A stretch of DNA of 64,000 bases from Bigelowiella natans CCMP2755 (GCA_000320545.1 ADNK01002379.1:62001-126000), one strand, 5' to 3'. Positions 12,000-24,024 are shown, counted from the first letter of the stretch. Translations and numbers: made by a program. The notes: generated by a model not told the origin, from the sequence alone.

Positions 12000-14154
12000 A
12001 ATCGTGGACATGCCTGATCTCCACGTCTCGTGTCGATAACGATTGCGAAGTGAAAAAGTTATAAATGTGGCAGTAGATGTTGTGGTTTTTCCTGCAACTG
12101 CTAAATGCGTCTGCCTATGTTCGTAGATTGCATGGAAAGATGGCTTCCCATACCTATCCTCCAGCACCGCTGTCCGTGAAACCCCCTCTCCCTTTGCATA
12201 TAAATTATCATAAAATGTGGTCGGGGAAGTTAGAGGAAGCATCCTTGAATAGAGGAACGCATATGAAACGAATAACCTCTTTGTAGGCGGCACGATCCTA
12301 AGTCTAAAATGCATTTATCGCTTATCATTGGAATCATATTGTTTGACTTCTTTGTCATACCGCCAGGTGTGTGATCTTCATAATTGTGGTTGGATCGACG
12401 CTGGAGACCATGAGTTAGGTAAGGAAACTCCACATACTATGGCGAAAACTACCCAGAGGCGCTGAATAAGAAAAGAGAGGATTCCCTCGTATCTGAAATG
12501 AGCTCCGTCCTGTGAGCATTCACAGATCTTGGTTCAAGACTCCAAGCATTATCATGAGCGAGAGCTTGTTTCTTGTTTCTATATCAGGTTTATTCGAAGT
12601 ACGGGATTGGTTTGTTGGCAGTGAAGGTTCGGTTTCTTGCTTTATAATTGATTCAAACCCTTTCAGATGCATCGTTCTTCCGATCCTGGTTCGAAACTGA
12701 ATACATATGTTTATTGGTGTTTTCACTACAATTTCACTTACTACTGCTCGCTGTGGCTGTTGCTGTTGCTGATGCTGGCATTGCCAATACAAGACACCAA
12801 AGCAATTCTGTATACGGACGACTTAAAAGAGATGGGAATTCTGTGAGAAGCACATTAAATAATGTGCGATGTTTGGCAGCGAAGGGTGGTTTTTTATCGT
12901 CGCATAAGGCCTATTTGTTTGGCACAAATATTTTTTGTACAGAATCCACAGAGACGTATGTGCAACATGCCTAGCTCTCATGTCAATTAGTGTATGCTAG
13001 TAGCATGCGAAAGATGTAATAAGACGGGTGGCATGAATTAAATTAAATTTGTTATTCAATTACAATCCTCAGGATGTAATTCTTGCCACTGCATTTGTTC
13101 CTTTTACGCGCGCATGCATGTGGTTTGCCCCTATACATGTTTGTGTACAGCTCAGAATTCACGTACATATGTATTACACACATCACAAAGCACGCCTTGT
13201 CAGTGTGCTATGTCGCGTGCAACACAGCTCCGTCAAACCCGGCAACGACGGGGTTGTGAACAGTGCAGCGCTTTGCGACGCGCTTTGAAGTCGCAGGTAG
13301 TTGCAATTGGTCAAAGAAAAGTCATCAGAACTCGTCCGATCGCGCAAAGTGTGAAAAGTTCACACCCGTTGTGTGGAGGATGCACGCTGCGCGTTTGTTC
13401 TCTGCCACATTTTGAATGCTTTTGCGCGTGTGTTTGACCAAATGTGATGTGCACGAAAAATTTCAAAGAAATGCGAGCAAATCCAATGTCCACCACATCA
13501 CTTAACGCGCTTGGTCGCGCGCAAAAGCTTCCAAATGCATGTTCTGGCGATTCGTTACAGGTTTGACGGAGCTGTGAATGTACACCCATTGCTCCTTGTC
13601 CGGCTAATGATAAGTGTTTATGTAATTGCGCTGGTCGCCATGCGTCGCGTGCATTCTAGCCACACAGTAAGCGCAATGATCAGCGGTACATGCACTGCTG
13701 CATATGCATGCATCCCTGGACACACTCGTCTCATAATAAACGTGGGTGGCTGTGCACCGATTCTTAAAGAAAAAACAAATGACCTTTATTTCATTGCTGC
13801 TCAGAGCATTGCAGCAAAACCGTTATTTTTATCTATTATCTGCATCCCGTTGTTACACTGCATGATGTGCACTTAGTTTTGACGATTGTTGGCTATCTTC
13901 TTGTTCTAGCTGTGCATGCACGCATAGAGAGCGGCGTTGTAGAAACTAACTAGTCTCATTCGTCCTGGAGTGAGGAGTACGAGAGACCTATGATCAATAG
14001 CTAATCAATGACTCAAAATTGATAAACGATTCAGCGGTGTCATGCTCTCTCACCGCGGGTAAAATATTGCCCATGCTTGTAGGGTTTCGATTCATGCCTT
14101 ACTCTAGGTCGATATTTACGCACCATTACCACACTTCGCACAAACACACCCACC

Positions 14155-14197
<43 letters not shown>

Positions 14198-14232
14198 CAT
14201 CTATTCACAGTTCCCCTTCCATCTTTACCTGC
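12000..14232. other. Gene-poor island
   Basis: No supported gene. From about 13000 the sequence takes on the word usage shared by the other gene-poor islands (GCATGC, CGCGTG, TTGCA). The open frames have no recognisable domain. A (GA)n run covers about 14157-14194, just past the 3' end of the SNARE gene. Confidence 0.5.
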
Positions 14233-14457
14233 TCAATTGTTGTTGTCACCGTTGTCATCGGAAGACTTGCACGCAGCTGGGTCGGTCATGCAGACAGCGA
14301 TTGTGATGATGACAGCAAGAATGACGACAATGGTCGTCACAAGGATGATAGTCCACTTCGCGTTTTGCCAGCACATCTTCCACTTGAGCGAGATGGAGGT
14401 ATCCTTGAACTTCTTCGCGTCCTCGTCCAAGTCATCTATGTTATGATGATGATTCTA

Positions 14458-14495
<38 letters not shown>

Positions 14496-15950
14496 CGTGT
14501 GCGAGTGCGTATCTATACAATATTGTCGTTATCATCGTCGGTCACTCACTTGCTTTCTGTTCGGTCATCTCTAGGTTTTCCATGTTGTCGAGTTGCTGCT
14601 CCACGTTCTGAGCCATCTGGTTCTTGATGACCTTTAACTAAGATGGCGGGGAGGGTAGGTAGATGAGGCAGGAGGAGGGGGGAAGGGGTTAATGATAGCT
14701 GATCCTTGACTAAGATTGGAGGGATAACGTTAAGGGTGTTGACGATTCGATCGGTGTGATTAATAAGCTCTAATAAGCTCTAATAAGCTCTTAGTCGCTG
14801 TTAGATGTCAATGGCAACGCGAACGCCTCGTTACCTTTGCGTTAGTTTCTGCGACCTTGTCTCGACCGTGCCTGAATGAAGCAAGGGGAGGGGTAAGCAA
14901 AGTCATGAGGGTTACCGATGAATACCAGGAGCATCAAGATGCTGCCAGGAGTATATTATCTGCTTTACACCTTTTCGAGCTTTCTGCTCGTTCGTACACG
15001 TGCATGCAATCTATGGCACGTTAGGGTGTACGCACTTTTTTAAGACTTCCTTGAAGACTGGCTGGCACTTTCGGGTCAAGCTACTTTCTTGAGCGCTCGT
15101 GAAATCACTAGGAAATAAAAGATGGAAGAAAAGGGAGAACTCACGGCGGTGGCAGTGTTTTGTTTTGGAACGGGGAAGCGTGACAGTCTGCATACACAGT
15201 CTACATTTAGATAAATACTGCCTCGTAAGCTACCTCTCCGATGTGACAGTCTTCCAGAACAGAGAAACAAAATCGCGAAGCACAAGCTTTGGACTGAGAG
15301 ACTCACTTTTTGTTACGCCTACAGTGTGCAACAATCATCATCATTATCGGCATCACACGCAGACAGGCATATACCATGCTGACAGGACACAATTATGTTG
15401 TTCTTACAGATAAAAACAGCCGGAAAGTTGTCGATCTTCTTCGAGAGTTTCGCCATGTACTTGACACCTTTCGACTCAAGAATGTTTTCCCTTAATTTGT
15501 ACGTACATAACAGAATAGTTGAGTTAGATCTCGGTTGCAATGATAACTACCACAGCTAAACTGAACTTGTAAGCCTCTACTTCCCCCACCAATACCATCA
15601 CTATTTTTTATTTTATTATCATCCCCACTACTACCCTGCCTTCAGATGCAATCCTCTCTTGCATATTCTTGAACAAGCTTTAGCAAGCTGACGGAGGGTA
15701 GCCCAACATTAGAATGCGAGTGAAGACGAATCAAGAATAGCTTTTCCGACTTATGTCATTGATATGCACAATATGCACATCGAGAAGGGGTAGAAAGGAC
15801 ATACATATGCTCCGAAAACTCGCTAATGTAGATGTGACAACACCTTCTCGTCGTCCTGTTCCTCAGGATTGACATTCTCAGAGGCCACAATTACCCCTGT
15901 TATGGCACGTGGTTTGGTCTTAGCGTTGGCAACAAGGAAAAAACAAAATC
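14233..15950 (-). CDS. Longin-type R-SNARE (VAMP7-like)
   Basis: This is a vesicle R-SNARE, which pairs with Q-SNAREs to fuse endosomal/lysosomal or plasma-membrane-bound vesicles. Exons recognised on the minus strand: about 15945-15852 (FLVANAKTKPRAITGVIVAS, the first longin strand), about 15495-15415 (SKGVKYMAKLSKKIDNFPA), about 15109-15033 (DFTSAQESSLTRKCQPVFKE), 14869-14835, 14637-14550 (the SNARE helix with VIKNQMAQNVEQQLDNMENL) and 14435-14233. The last carries the end of the SNARE motif, a WKMCWQNAKW juxtamembrane stretch, a single transmembrane helix (TIILVTTIVVILAVIITIAV) and a short polar Asp/Asn-rich tail. The central SNARE-layer residue should be Arg; the register around the exon junctions makes it hard to confirm. 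The first exon with the start codon and one longin exon are not located. A luminal tail of about 17 residues is longer than usual for VAMP7. Confidence 0.82.
14458..14492. repeat. (GT)n microsatellite in SNARE intron
   Basis: GT run in the intron separating the two last exons of the R-SNARE gene. Confidence 0.9.
14759..14796. repeat. Three tandem 11-bp units TAATAAGCTCT
   Basis: The unit TAATAAGCTCT occurs three times in direct succession inside an intron of the R-SNARE gene. Confidence 0.9.
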
Positions 15951-16305
15951 CCACCTTCAAGATTTCCTACACATAGATACTGGATCCTGGACTGCTGAGC
16001 CTGAAAATGGGGTGAAAGCGAATTATGAAGCGGAAGCAAATCACTCTTGAACACACAATCCGGAATGTAAATGCTCCACAAGCATCGTGTCATTTTACAA
16101 ACCAAATTCTGGTATCAAGAATTCATCTAGTTATGGGTGTCTGCATCTAATCACAACCGCAACCCCCGAAAAGGATAGTCATCTCATAATTACCATCTTA
16201 TCTCTTCCTTGAATCCAGAGGGGCGGGAGAGCGCAGAAATTATGATTCAGAATAAGTCTGTAGCAAAAAAATATAGAAGTTACTCTAAACATAATTGATT
16301 TAGTC

Positions 16306-16460
16306 TCATTTTACACCCTTCATAGCCAGTTTAATGTATTTATTCGTAAAAACTGGGTGTTCTTCGTGAAAGTCGTACTTAGCGAAATCGCCAAGGCCAA
16401 CGACGGAACACAGCTTACAGGCCAGGGGGATCAAGATTTGAAAATATACCTTTTTTCATA
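16306..16460 (-). CDS. Orphan C-terminal exon of an unrecognised gene
   Basis: A minus-strand frame of about 46 codons ends at TGA 16308-16306. It encodes a well-composed protein segment with CKLCSVVGLGDFAKYDFHEE and NKYIKLAMKG near its end. Codon use and composition look coding, unlike the AT-rich surroundings. Upstream exons would lie between 16460 and 17260 but I cannot delimit them, and I do not recognise the family. It lies upstream of the SNARE gene on the same strand, so it is either a separate small gene or the tail of one whose other exons are obscured. Confidence 0.35.
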
Positions 16461-17260
16461 AAAGTATGAAAAATAGGATCCATTCCCTGATTATGATTGA
16501 GAAAAATGAAATCACAGTGATCCTTATTGCTCTGATCTAAATTTCCGGAAATGCTCCATTTTCAGTGTGGAAAGCCGTGTGATTGTGATTATCGACATCA
16601 TATATTTTCAGATGTAGATCAAAGATGCATGTCATTGTCCATTAGAGACACAAACTGTCAGAAAATTCCTCTAAGAGCACCTCCGCAAAAATATCAAGAA
16701 AATAATTTAGCGTAGGGTGTTTTTACCGAGAAACAAATACAGGCAATTTCGTTCCACATTGGAGCGGGGGATTACATTCTGGTCATATTTTCACGGTGTG
16801 ATGACGAAAGCTGCCTTCATTATTGGAGGGCATTTTCACCAAATAATGCCTTCAATCTTTGGAAAAGATGAAATAAAAGCACCCAAAATTTCTCGGCTCT
16901 CTCTGTCTACACTCCCGCCGCAGGGTTCCCCCCCCCACCCCAGCTTCCTTAATGCTGCATCGAACTTTATTTGATGACATTTCAAAATTAATAGTTATTG
17001 TTGTATTTTGGCAAGTCTATATTTATTTGCCATCCCATAACGTAAACGTTGTGTCAAAATTCCTCTAGTATTGGGATTAGGAAATTTCCTCTGCATGCTT
17101 TAATGCGTACTCACTCAACCGGCATCTAGACCATATAATTGAGTTCTATGACCAACACCCTTCTGATTATGCGTGTATGTGTCTGTGGGTATTTTTCCTT
17201 CTTCCAACTGTGCAGGTGAAGTACTCGGTAACCTGAGCCGATACCTCCATCTCACCCAAG
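16461..17260. other. AT-rich spacer upstream of AP-3 mu
   Basis: No supported gene. This divergent interval between the orphan minus-strand exon and the plus-strand AP-3 mu start should hold the promoter of the latter, but no specific motif is recognisable. Confidence 0.5.
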
Positions 17261-17605
17261 ATGTTTCCGAATCTCTTCATCTTGAATGGTACCGGCGAGG
17301 TCCTCATCGAGAAGCACTGGGAAGGTAAAGTTCCAAGGAATGTCGTAGATTTGTTCATGGAACAGCAGCTGAAGAAGGAGCGCAAAGTGGATGTGTCGCC
17401 TGTAATCGAAACTCCGAAGCTCTACCTTGTGCACACCAGGAGAGGAGACGTTATCCTGCTCACCACTGTAAAGAAAGAGGTACTGCACTGTGGAATGATG
17501 ATCTGTGACAATAAATCTGGCTACGATTCTGCCTTCCTGTTTACTTAATATCGCCCACTTTCCGCGTTTTCTCACATTCATATTACTCTAACATATATAT
17601 ATAAA

Positions 17606-17638
<33 letters not shown>

Positions 17639-19113
17639 TTATATGTATATTTGATTTCGCATCAATATAATGGTTGATTTCGCACTACCTCGTAGACCGC
17701 ACCGCTCTTTATACTAGAGATACACAACAAGATCATGCAAGTTATGTACCATTACTTTGGGCCCTCCGTCAACTCTCGGACGATACGTGACAACTTCACC
17801 CTCATCTACCACCTCCTAGACGAAATGGTGAGTGGTTGGCAGGGTTAGGGTCGGAGGCACGCTCAGTGAAAACAAATCAATTGTAGAACGATTTTTCCAT
17901 TTCCAGTCAAATTGATCTCGTTTGTTGCACATTGCGTTTGAAATGGAGAATCGAGGGGGGGCACAGATGTATTTATCATAAGATCTGTATATTTTCCAAA
18001 TTTAGGTGGATGGCGGCTTTCCCTTCACGACAGATATTAACCAGCTCCAAGCAATGATCCAACCTCCTACAATCGTCAATAAATTCATGTCGACGTTCTC
18101 TAACAGCGACCAAGTGAAGAAGGCGCTTCCCGAGGGCATGCTCACGAAGATCCCCTGGCGAAGAACGGGCGTGAAGTACCACAGCAACGAGATCTGCTTC
18201 GACCTGCTCGAGGAGATCAACTGCATTATAGAGCGCAACTCCAACGTGGCCGTGTGCGAGGTCAAGGGCTCGATCGTCTGCACATGCCGTCTCTCGGGCA
18301 TGCCGGACATCGTCCTGACGGTATCCCACCCCTCCCTCATCCAGGATGCCGTGCTCCACCGCAGCGTCCGAATCAACCGCTTCCGCAGAGAACGCGTCAT
18401 ATCGTTCGTGCCGCCCGACGGGCGCTTCACGCTGCTGACCTACTTTCTCCGGGGCCCCTGCCAGATGCCCATCTTCGTGCGACCCTCGATCAACTACACC
18501 AACGGCACCGGCAACGTCAACATCTCCATCGGGACCAAGATGAGGGAGCAGAAGCCGATCGAGGACGTGGTGCTTGTCATCCCGTTCCCAAAGGAAATGC
18601 TGTCGTCGAATCTGACCACTAACGCCGGCTCCGTCAACACGGTTGAGACAGCGATGGGAGCGCACAAGGTGACGTCTTACCTTTTTTTTTCCCCTTATCA
18701 TATCCAAACGCTACGTGTTGGAGGAGATAAAGGATAATAGAGGGTTTATCACTGAACACTTACTATCGTGTAGGAGGTGCATTGGACCATACCGCGTTTG
18801 CCTAAAGACAAAACGCCTGTGCTAGAGGGCAGCGTGCTCTTCCCTAACGGATTCAAGCCCACATATAGACCCACGCTGGTGCTTCAGTTTAACGCCAAGT
18901 CGTGGAACACCTCAGGATTAGCGGTGAGAGGAGCTAGCTAGTAGCGATGCAACGACAATATGACTCGTGCCTATATTTAAATTGGGATGTCGTCACTGAT
19001 GAATTAAATCTTTGAATCAGGTTGAGGGATTAGACGTCGTAGACGTGAAGTATAAGCCGTTCCGTGGTGTACGCACGGCGACAAGGGCAGGGAAATTCCA
19101 CATCAGATGTTAG
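17261..19113 (+). CDS. AP3M: AP-3 complex subunit mu
   Basis: This is the medium (mu) subunit of the AP-3 adaptor complex, which selects tyrosine-motif cargo for endosome-to-lysosome or vacuole transport. Five exons join in phase: 17261-17479, 17696-17827, 18006-18668, 18774-18923 and 19021-19113, giving 418 residues, the same length as I recall for human AP3M1. All introns are GT-AG. The N-terminal longin-like domain (about residues 1-140) begins MFPNLFILN and contains GEVLIEKHWEGK. The C-terminal mu-homology domain (about 165-418) starts at IPWRRTGVKYHSNEICFDLL. It includes GSIVCTCRLSGMPDIVLTVS and FVPPDGRFTLLTYF, and ends with KYKPFRGVRTATRAGKFHIR. The ATG at 17261 matches the family start and is preceded by CCCAAG. 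Nothing is missing; this is a housekeeping gene. Confidence 0.97.
17594..17652. repeat. (TA)n tract in AP3M intron 1
   Basis: Imperfect TA run in the 216-bp first intron of the AP-3 mu gene. Confidence 0.9.
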
Positions 19114-19299
19114 TTGGACGATTGCTTCAGCAAAAGACGACGAAGCTGCAAGAGTGATGCTGTTGTAAAGCGATTTTACATATGCGCTTTCAAGTTTTGT
19201 AATTATTAGTATCATCGCTAGAAAAAAAGTCTACTTCTTTGTCGTCTTGCGCATCGCTGGACTCGTACATCAATGATGCGCTGTGTGACTATGCCCTAC

Positions 19300-19640
19300 T
19301 AGCCTGGTGCTCATCGTCGATAGTTGTGGAGCGTAGGCATAGCTAGATAGGAGCTTGCTAGCTTGGAATGTACTAGCTAGCTAGTCTAGTAGTTCTAAAG
19401 TTGCTTAATTGACGCATGCATGACATCTAGGATGTGACATCTACACATGCGCAACTTGCTAGTTCTAGAGTAATAAGCCGCGCTAGCTAGCTAGCACTTC
19501 TAGACGCACAGTTCATTGATATCGGCTAGTCTAGTAGTCTAGTAAGTGCCTAGCTAGCTGGAGCATGCTAACATCTAGACATAGCTAGATAGACGAGTAG
19601 TGCAGCTGTGCTAGGCTAGCTCAAGAATGGGCCAGCTCTA
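19300..19640. repeat. CTAG/TAGCTAGC-rich spacer
   Basis: Between the convergent AP-3 mu gene and the following minus-strand membrane protein, the tetranucleotide CTAG and its extensions (TAGCTAGCTAG, GCTAGCTAGCTAGC) occur at many irregular spacings, together with TCTAGA-like palindromes. It is not a simple tandem. No coding frame or known element is visible. Confidence 0.8.
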
Positions 19641-19820
19641 GACTAGTAGAGCTTGAGAATCGTAATGTGCTAGTGTGTTGCTAAGGCTCTAGAAACATCC
19701 GATTTTGCAATGTCAAACGTCGATGTCAGCAAATTACTCATGCAATGGTGCTCATCTTGTACGTAGTCATGCCTGTTCCTTTGTGTAGTAAAGCTGGTAA
19801 GCAGCACATATCAAACTCAC

Positions 19821-21723
19821 CCATTGTCCTATTTCAAACCTAAAAAGCATCGACATCGCTTTCAAAAATGATTGCAGCGCCGCAATGCTAGAATAGGAAG
19901 GCCATTGAACGATGAGATGCCCATAGACATAGTACATTGTCTAGTTGTGCATGAAAGCAGCGTTTTCTAAGTTCTATAATTACCTTGGGTTATACCCTAA
20001 AGATTGCTCCTTCACTGTTTCCTCATAGCTTCCTGTTTCCATTGCTTGCTGAATCGTGGAGTTTGCAAACAATCCGACAATCGTAGGAACAAGGATGTAA
20101 CTACCAATTTGCAGCCATAGGAGTTTTCTTACGAGTTTATCCTCTTTTCGGTGAGCTATCTCGGTAGGAGTTCTTTCTCCACCAGAACTTATCTCGTGTT
20201 TGGGAAATTGTGGAACGGAAGCAGCTGGGCGTCCGCTAAGTGTTGCTCGATTGTTGATATCTAGACGCTGAATTTTTACAATCGATTTCTCTTCGTTCTC
20301 TTCATGAAAACCACTATTCTCGATGTCATCAGAAAACGCTTTCTGATCCTTTAGAGGGTTTTCAACCGACAACGTCTTACTGGTTGAAAGTCTTCCAAAC
20401 ACGGCCAATTTTGTCGTCTGTCGAGCTTCAATTAAGTTCCCCGATAAGTTTTCACGTGGAGAGTTTAAAGTCACGCTGGAACCTCGAAATGTTAGTGGAG
20501 GTGGATTACAGGCTGATAAAGGAGATGGTGTTATAGTAGCCTGGTCCAATGAATAGTGATTTAACTCCTTCAGATGGCTTGATCTTCCAGAAAGTTCTAC
20601 CACACCCTTCATAAGCTTGATTTCTTTTGCACGGGATCGAGATAGACTTCCGGCATCAGCAGTCTCCATAGTCCAAATTCCTTCGCGTACTTGCTTTCTA
20701 TTTCGGAGTAGGAGATGACGAAGGTGCGAGACTGAATATGCGTAAGTACAGCCTGATACAGTTTGTATTTTACGTAGTTAGGGAGCGTCTATGAAGTTGG
20801 ACAGTTACTTCATTCAACTGACGGGATTTTTCAACCTCCGGTCATCCCTGCGAATGCAATAGTTCCAAATTGAATTGCAAGCCATGCTCGATCCTTACTG
20901 GTCAGCAAGAGAATGAACGAAATTGATTGAGAGATACAAATCAAAGCCATGCCTGAGCAAAACGTTAGAAAATTAATGGAGAGGAGGCTTTGGTAAATGA
21001 CTGAACTTTCACATATTGTTTTATTGTTTTGATGCTTTGATTGATGCAACCTGTGTATATAAAATGCGGGGCCCACTTTGGAGGATCTCTTGTCAGATTT
21101 GCGACAGAGTAAAGTGTTTTTACAACTATCAAGCTCAAGTACAGCGTAACATTCAAGAGGATTATCTGATTGAGTATTTGGACGTTACGGGTTATGGGTT
21201 ACGGGTTACAGGTAGGTGAGTAGGTGAACTTTCTAAACTAGATACAAGCTTACTATTGATAATGTGAGTCCAGTCACAACAGCTTCATAACCAGCAAATA
21301 GAGGTTCGTGTGTCACCTACACGTAGATAATGCGATATTTTTCATTATAAATGGAAATGGATAGCGGCTCATTCAGTCAGCACATTGTTTTTGTTTTTAG
21401 TTTTTTGTACCAGATTCAGAGAGAAGAGCACCAAAGAATTGATAAACACTGCCCTTTGTAAATATATATTTTAGCAAATGTTATATCCTGGGCACATAGA
21501 CAGGCATTGCATCATTACATATTGACTATGTGTGCAGAACAGCTTGTAAAAGGCAACAAGCAACAAGTGGCAGTTGACTTTGAACCTACCACGAGATACG
21601 CTTGTTGTTCGTATTTTTGTTCCTCCGGATCGATATGACTGCAAAGTAAGACAAACAAAGTGCAGCGAGACATCGAAGAGTATCTGTCACTATGACCAGG
21701 ACACGGTTTCGTTGTCCGCTCAT
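19821..21723 (-). CDS. Unrecognised multi-pass membrane protein
   Basis: From the ATG at 21723 the first exon encodes a transmembrane helix (CLAALCLSYFAVISI) with positively charged flanks, then meets a GTAGGT donor. Further minus-strand exons are about 21317-21240 (LFAGYEAVVTGLTLSIVSLY), about 21156-21052 (VTLYLSLIVVKTLYSV) and about 20963-20845 (MALICISQSISFILLL and LAIQFGTIAFAGMTG). A block from about 20765 continues into the long open frame down to 19981. That frame carries a Ser/Asn-rich hydrophilic loop of about 170 residues and another helix (LQIGSYILVPTIVGLFA). An exon at about 19885-19821 follows. The number and spacing of helices would suit a seven-helix receptor or another polytopic protein, but no diagnostic motif is seen. 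The C-terminus below 19821 is not located. Confidence 0.5.
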
Positions 21724-22424
21724 TTCATCAAAGGGACATGAATGGAGCTTGAGTTTGACCAGTCTCAAACGATTGAGAATGGCATGCGAATGGCAGATTT
21801 TTGGTGAAACTGGCCCGTCAGCAAATTAGCATTGAAAGGGATACCACTCTAGGCCTAGTTCACATTCCCGCAGGAAACTCGTGCGCACTCACGAACTTAG
21901 TGCTGCACCTTTAAGCTTTTCTTCGGGACACACAGCTTTTTATTCCCGGAATGTTGGGTCTCGCGCGGAAAAGCATGCGATTTATGCTAGGATTTATGGT
22001 TAAAGAGCGGGGAAACGGAAAAAAGGCAGGCCTGCGCGCATCGAACACACATTTCCACGCGTACACCACAGCCCGAAAAAGATCCTAAAAATAGTTGCAG
22101 CAAAATGTGAGCCAAATTCGAAATTCGAATTGTTGTCTTGTCGTTGCAGGCAGAACATTATCTGAACCAAAGACTTCTGCAAATGTCCGTTGAAGCACTC
22201 CACGTCTCCATTTCTAGCATTCTGCAAATTAAGTTGTGACGCTCAATAAAAATCGCATGTATTTATACCCTTTTCCTTTGAGGCATCGATCGTGCTCGTA
22301 ACGCTCCAAACAATGGCTACCAAATGATCATCTGTCCGTAGTAACAGGCCGCAAAGTATTGGCGTAGAGTCTCCGGAAGATGAACAGATAAACTCCTTCT
22401 TGGAGGAAAACTAGGAACATTAAA
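21724..22424. other. Spacer with a possible orphan minus-strand exon
   Basis: A minus-strand block at about 22220-22085 (FNGHLQKSLVQIMFCLQRQD) is preceded by TTTGCAG and looks coding. It could be an N-terminal exon of the neighbouring membrane protein or part of another gene. Otherwise no feature is supported. Confidence 0.35.
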
Positions 22425-22832
22425 ATGAAATCCAAAACTGAGATAGATTGCATGAGCGCGGAGGCAGTGAGGGAGGAACTCAAGAAGCTCGCGGCAGGAG
22501 ATGTGAAAGTTAGCAAGAGTCCCATCGCACCTACCATTGCCGATCCGCCGAGCATCTCCTCTCTAAAGACGCCCGCTAAGATAGAGGCCCTACAAAAGTA
22601 CATTAACTCCTTTAAGGTATCTATGTTCAATGAGAATGAAAATGAAAGTTAGTTTGACGCAGTCTCTCTCGGAATGATAAAATGAGGAAATGTTCTTTTA
22701 ATGTTAGTATAATCACATTGGGAAGGAATACTTCAACCCAGACAAACGAGTTCCATTGCTACGGTTCTTTCCTTCTTGATTTTCGAAGATTTAGTTATAT
22801 TTTTCTTTCACCAATATGAAACGGATTCGTGC

Positions 22833-22881
<49 letters not shown>

Positions 22882-23579
22882 AGATTCATCGCAGGAAGAT
22901 AATCAACCCAAAGAACTGCATCAAGAAAGACAGAGCATAAAAGAGATCTTCCGAGAGAGGAGGGGGGGGGGGCGAAGAGAAAGAGACGGCAGCGAGGGAG
23001 AAAGAAAAGTAGGAAGAACAAAGCGAAAGAGGGTCGAGAAGAAGGACAGAACAATCTCCAAATTACCTCATTTATGAAGAAGTACAAATACAATTTAAAA
23101 TACGACAGAGTAATGAACTGTGCCAAGACCATAATTAAGGAATCTCTTCCCATCAAGTGCCTTGAGGTGTGACACATATACAAATCCTGGGCAACATATA
23201 AAACAAATACATATATAATCCAGGCTACGATGTTGGCGATATATCTTACGCGTGATATAGCGAACCTTTCCCGCGTCCCTCTCCGGTTTGCTTCATCTGT
23301 CCATGGTATTATAATAGTATACTCCAATGAGAATAAGTTAGTGCACAATTCCATGTCTTTACTTCGGATAATGAGAGAATTGTGTTTCCAAGCATTTATT
23401 TGAACCCATATTCGCTGCTGGATTTGTGCTGTCTCAGGGCACATCTACTGGCATATTGTGCTTGCTCTTCGAGGGAAATGCGGCCGCTGGGGAGCGTTAG
23501 GGTTGTCGCGTCGGCCCGATTTGGGATTCAAACCGCTTAAGTTCAGCACGCTTCCGGCGTTGGTGAAGAGTTATAAGGT

Positions 23580-23620
<41 letters not shown>

Positions 23621-24024
23621 ACCCCCCTCTCTACACTCAAAACCCTTTGAAGGTCACCTTCCTTTCATAGCCAATAGCGATGGCTAACAGCTTTGGCCTC
23701 CTGCTATGCGGGTTTCAGGAGGCATACGAGGGAATCGGCCACAAGATTGTCAAAGTAACCGTGGGCCTCCCTGTCGGCACCAAAGTCGAGTCGCATGAAA
23801 AGGTAGTAATAGCAGCAGCAGCAGCAGCAGTAGTAAAAACAGTATTTGTAGGAGAGAGGATACCAGGTTTTAGGCCTGGAGATATGTAGATAATGCTGAT
23901 ATGGTATTGCCATGGACAGGTGTACTGGCAATTTATGTCCATACCAGTTTCGAAGGCGAAATGGCCTGACGTCGAGGCGGTTCGTGACAAATATTTAATG
24001 GAAATATTATGTAGTAGCTCGTAA
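22425..24024 (+). CDS. VASH: Vasohibin-type tubulin tyrosine carboxypeptidase
   Basis: Vasohibins are transglutaminase-like cysteine proteases that remove the C-terminal tyrosine of alpha-tubulin. Seven exons join in phase: 22425-22616, 22708-22763, 23109-23166, 23224-23305, 23438-23577, 23719-23802 and 23920-24024, giving 238 residues with TAA at 24022-24024. Family landmarks appear in order: YNHIGKEYFNP (from residue 65), ESLPIKCLE with the putative catalytic Cys100, WHIVLAL with His135, GALGLSRRPDL with Ser153, and KPLKFSTLPALV. The Cys-His and His-Ser spacings (35 and 18) are nearly those of human VASH1. The protein is shorter than VASH1: the N-terminal extension is brief and the basic C-terminal tail is absent. 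Alternatively, the last exon may splice near 24010 into the low-complexity exons downstream. No small vasohibin-binding partner gene is seen nearby. Confidence 0.9.
22836..22879. repeat. (GA)n microsatellite in vasohibin intron 2
   Basis: GA run on the coding strand within the 345-bp intron between exons 2 and 3 of the vasohibin gene. Confidence 0.9.
23579..23618. repeat. (CT)n microsatellite abutting the exon 5 donor
   Basis: The CT run begins two bases after the GT of the exon 5 splice donor of the vasohibin gene (23578-23579), so the intron starts GTG followed by CT repeats. Confidence 0.9.

Noticed and set aside
13049-13876. Several overlapping plus-strand frames of 80-120 codons
   Set aside because: No domain, Cys/His/Val-rich composition driven by GTGTG and GCATGC words, no splice context; typical of the gene-poor islands.
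17976-18707. Long antisense frame opposite the AP-3 mu main exon
   Set aside because: Arg/His/Asp-rich shadow of a gene on the other strand; no domain, while the plus strand gives a full-length AP-3 mu.
22328-22630. Hydrophobic minus-strand frame resembling a membrane protein
   Set aside because: It is the complement of vasohibin exon 1, which splices in phase to the rest of the gene.
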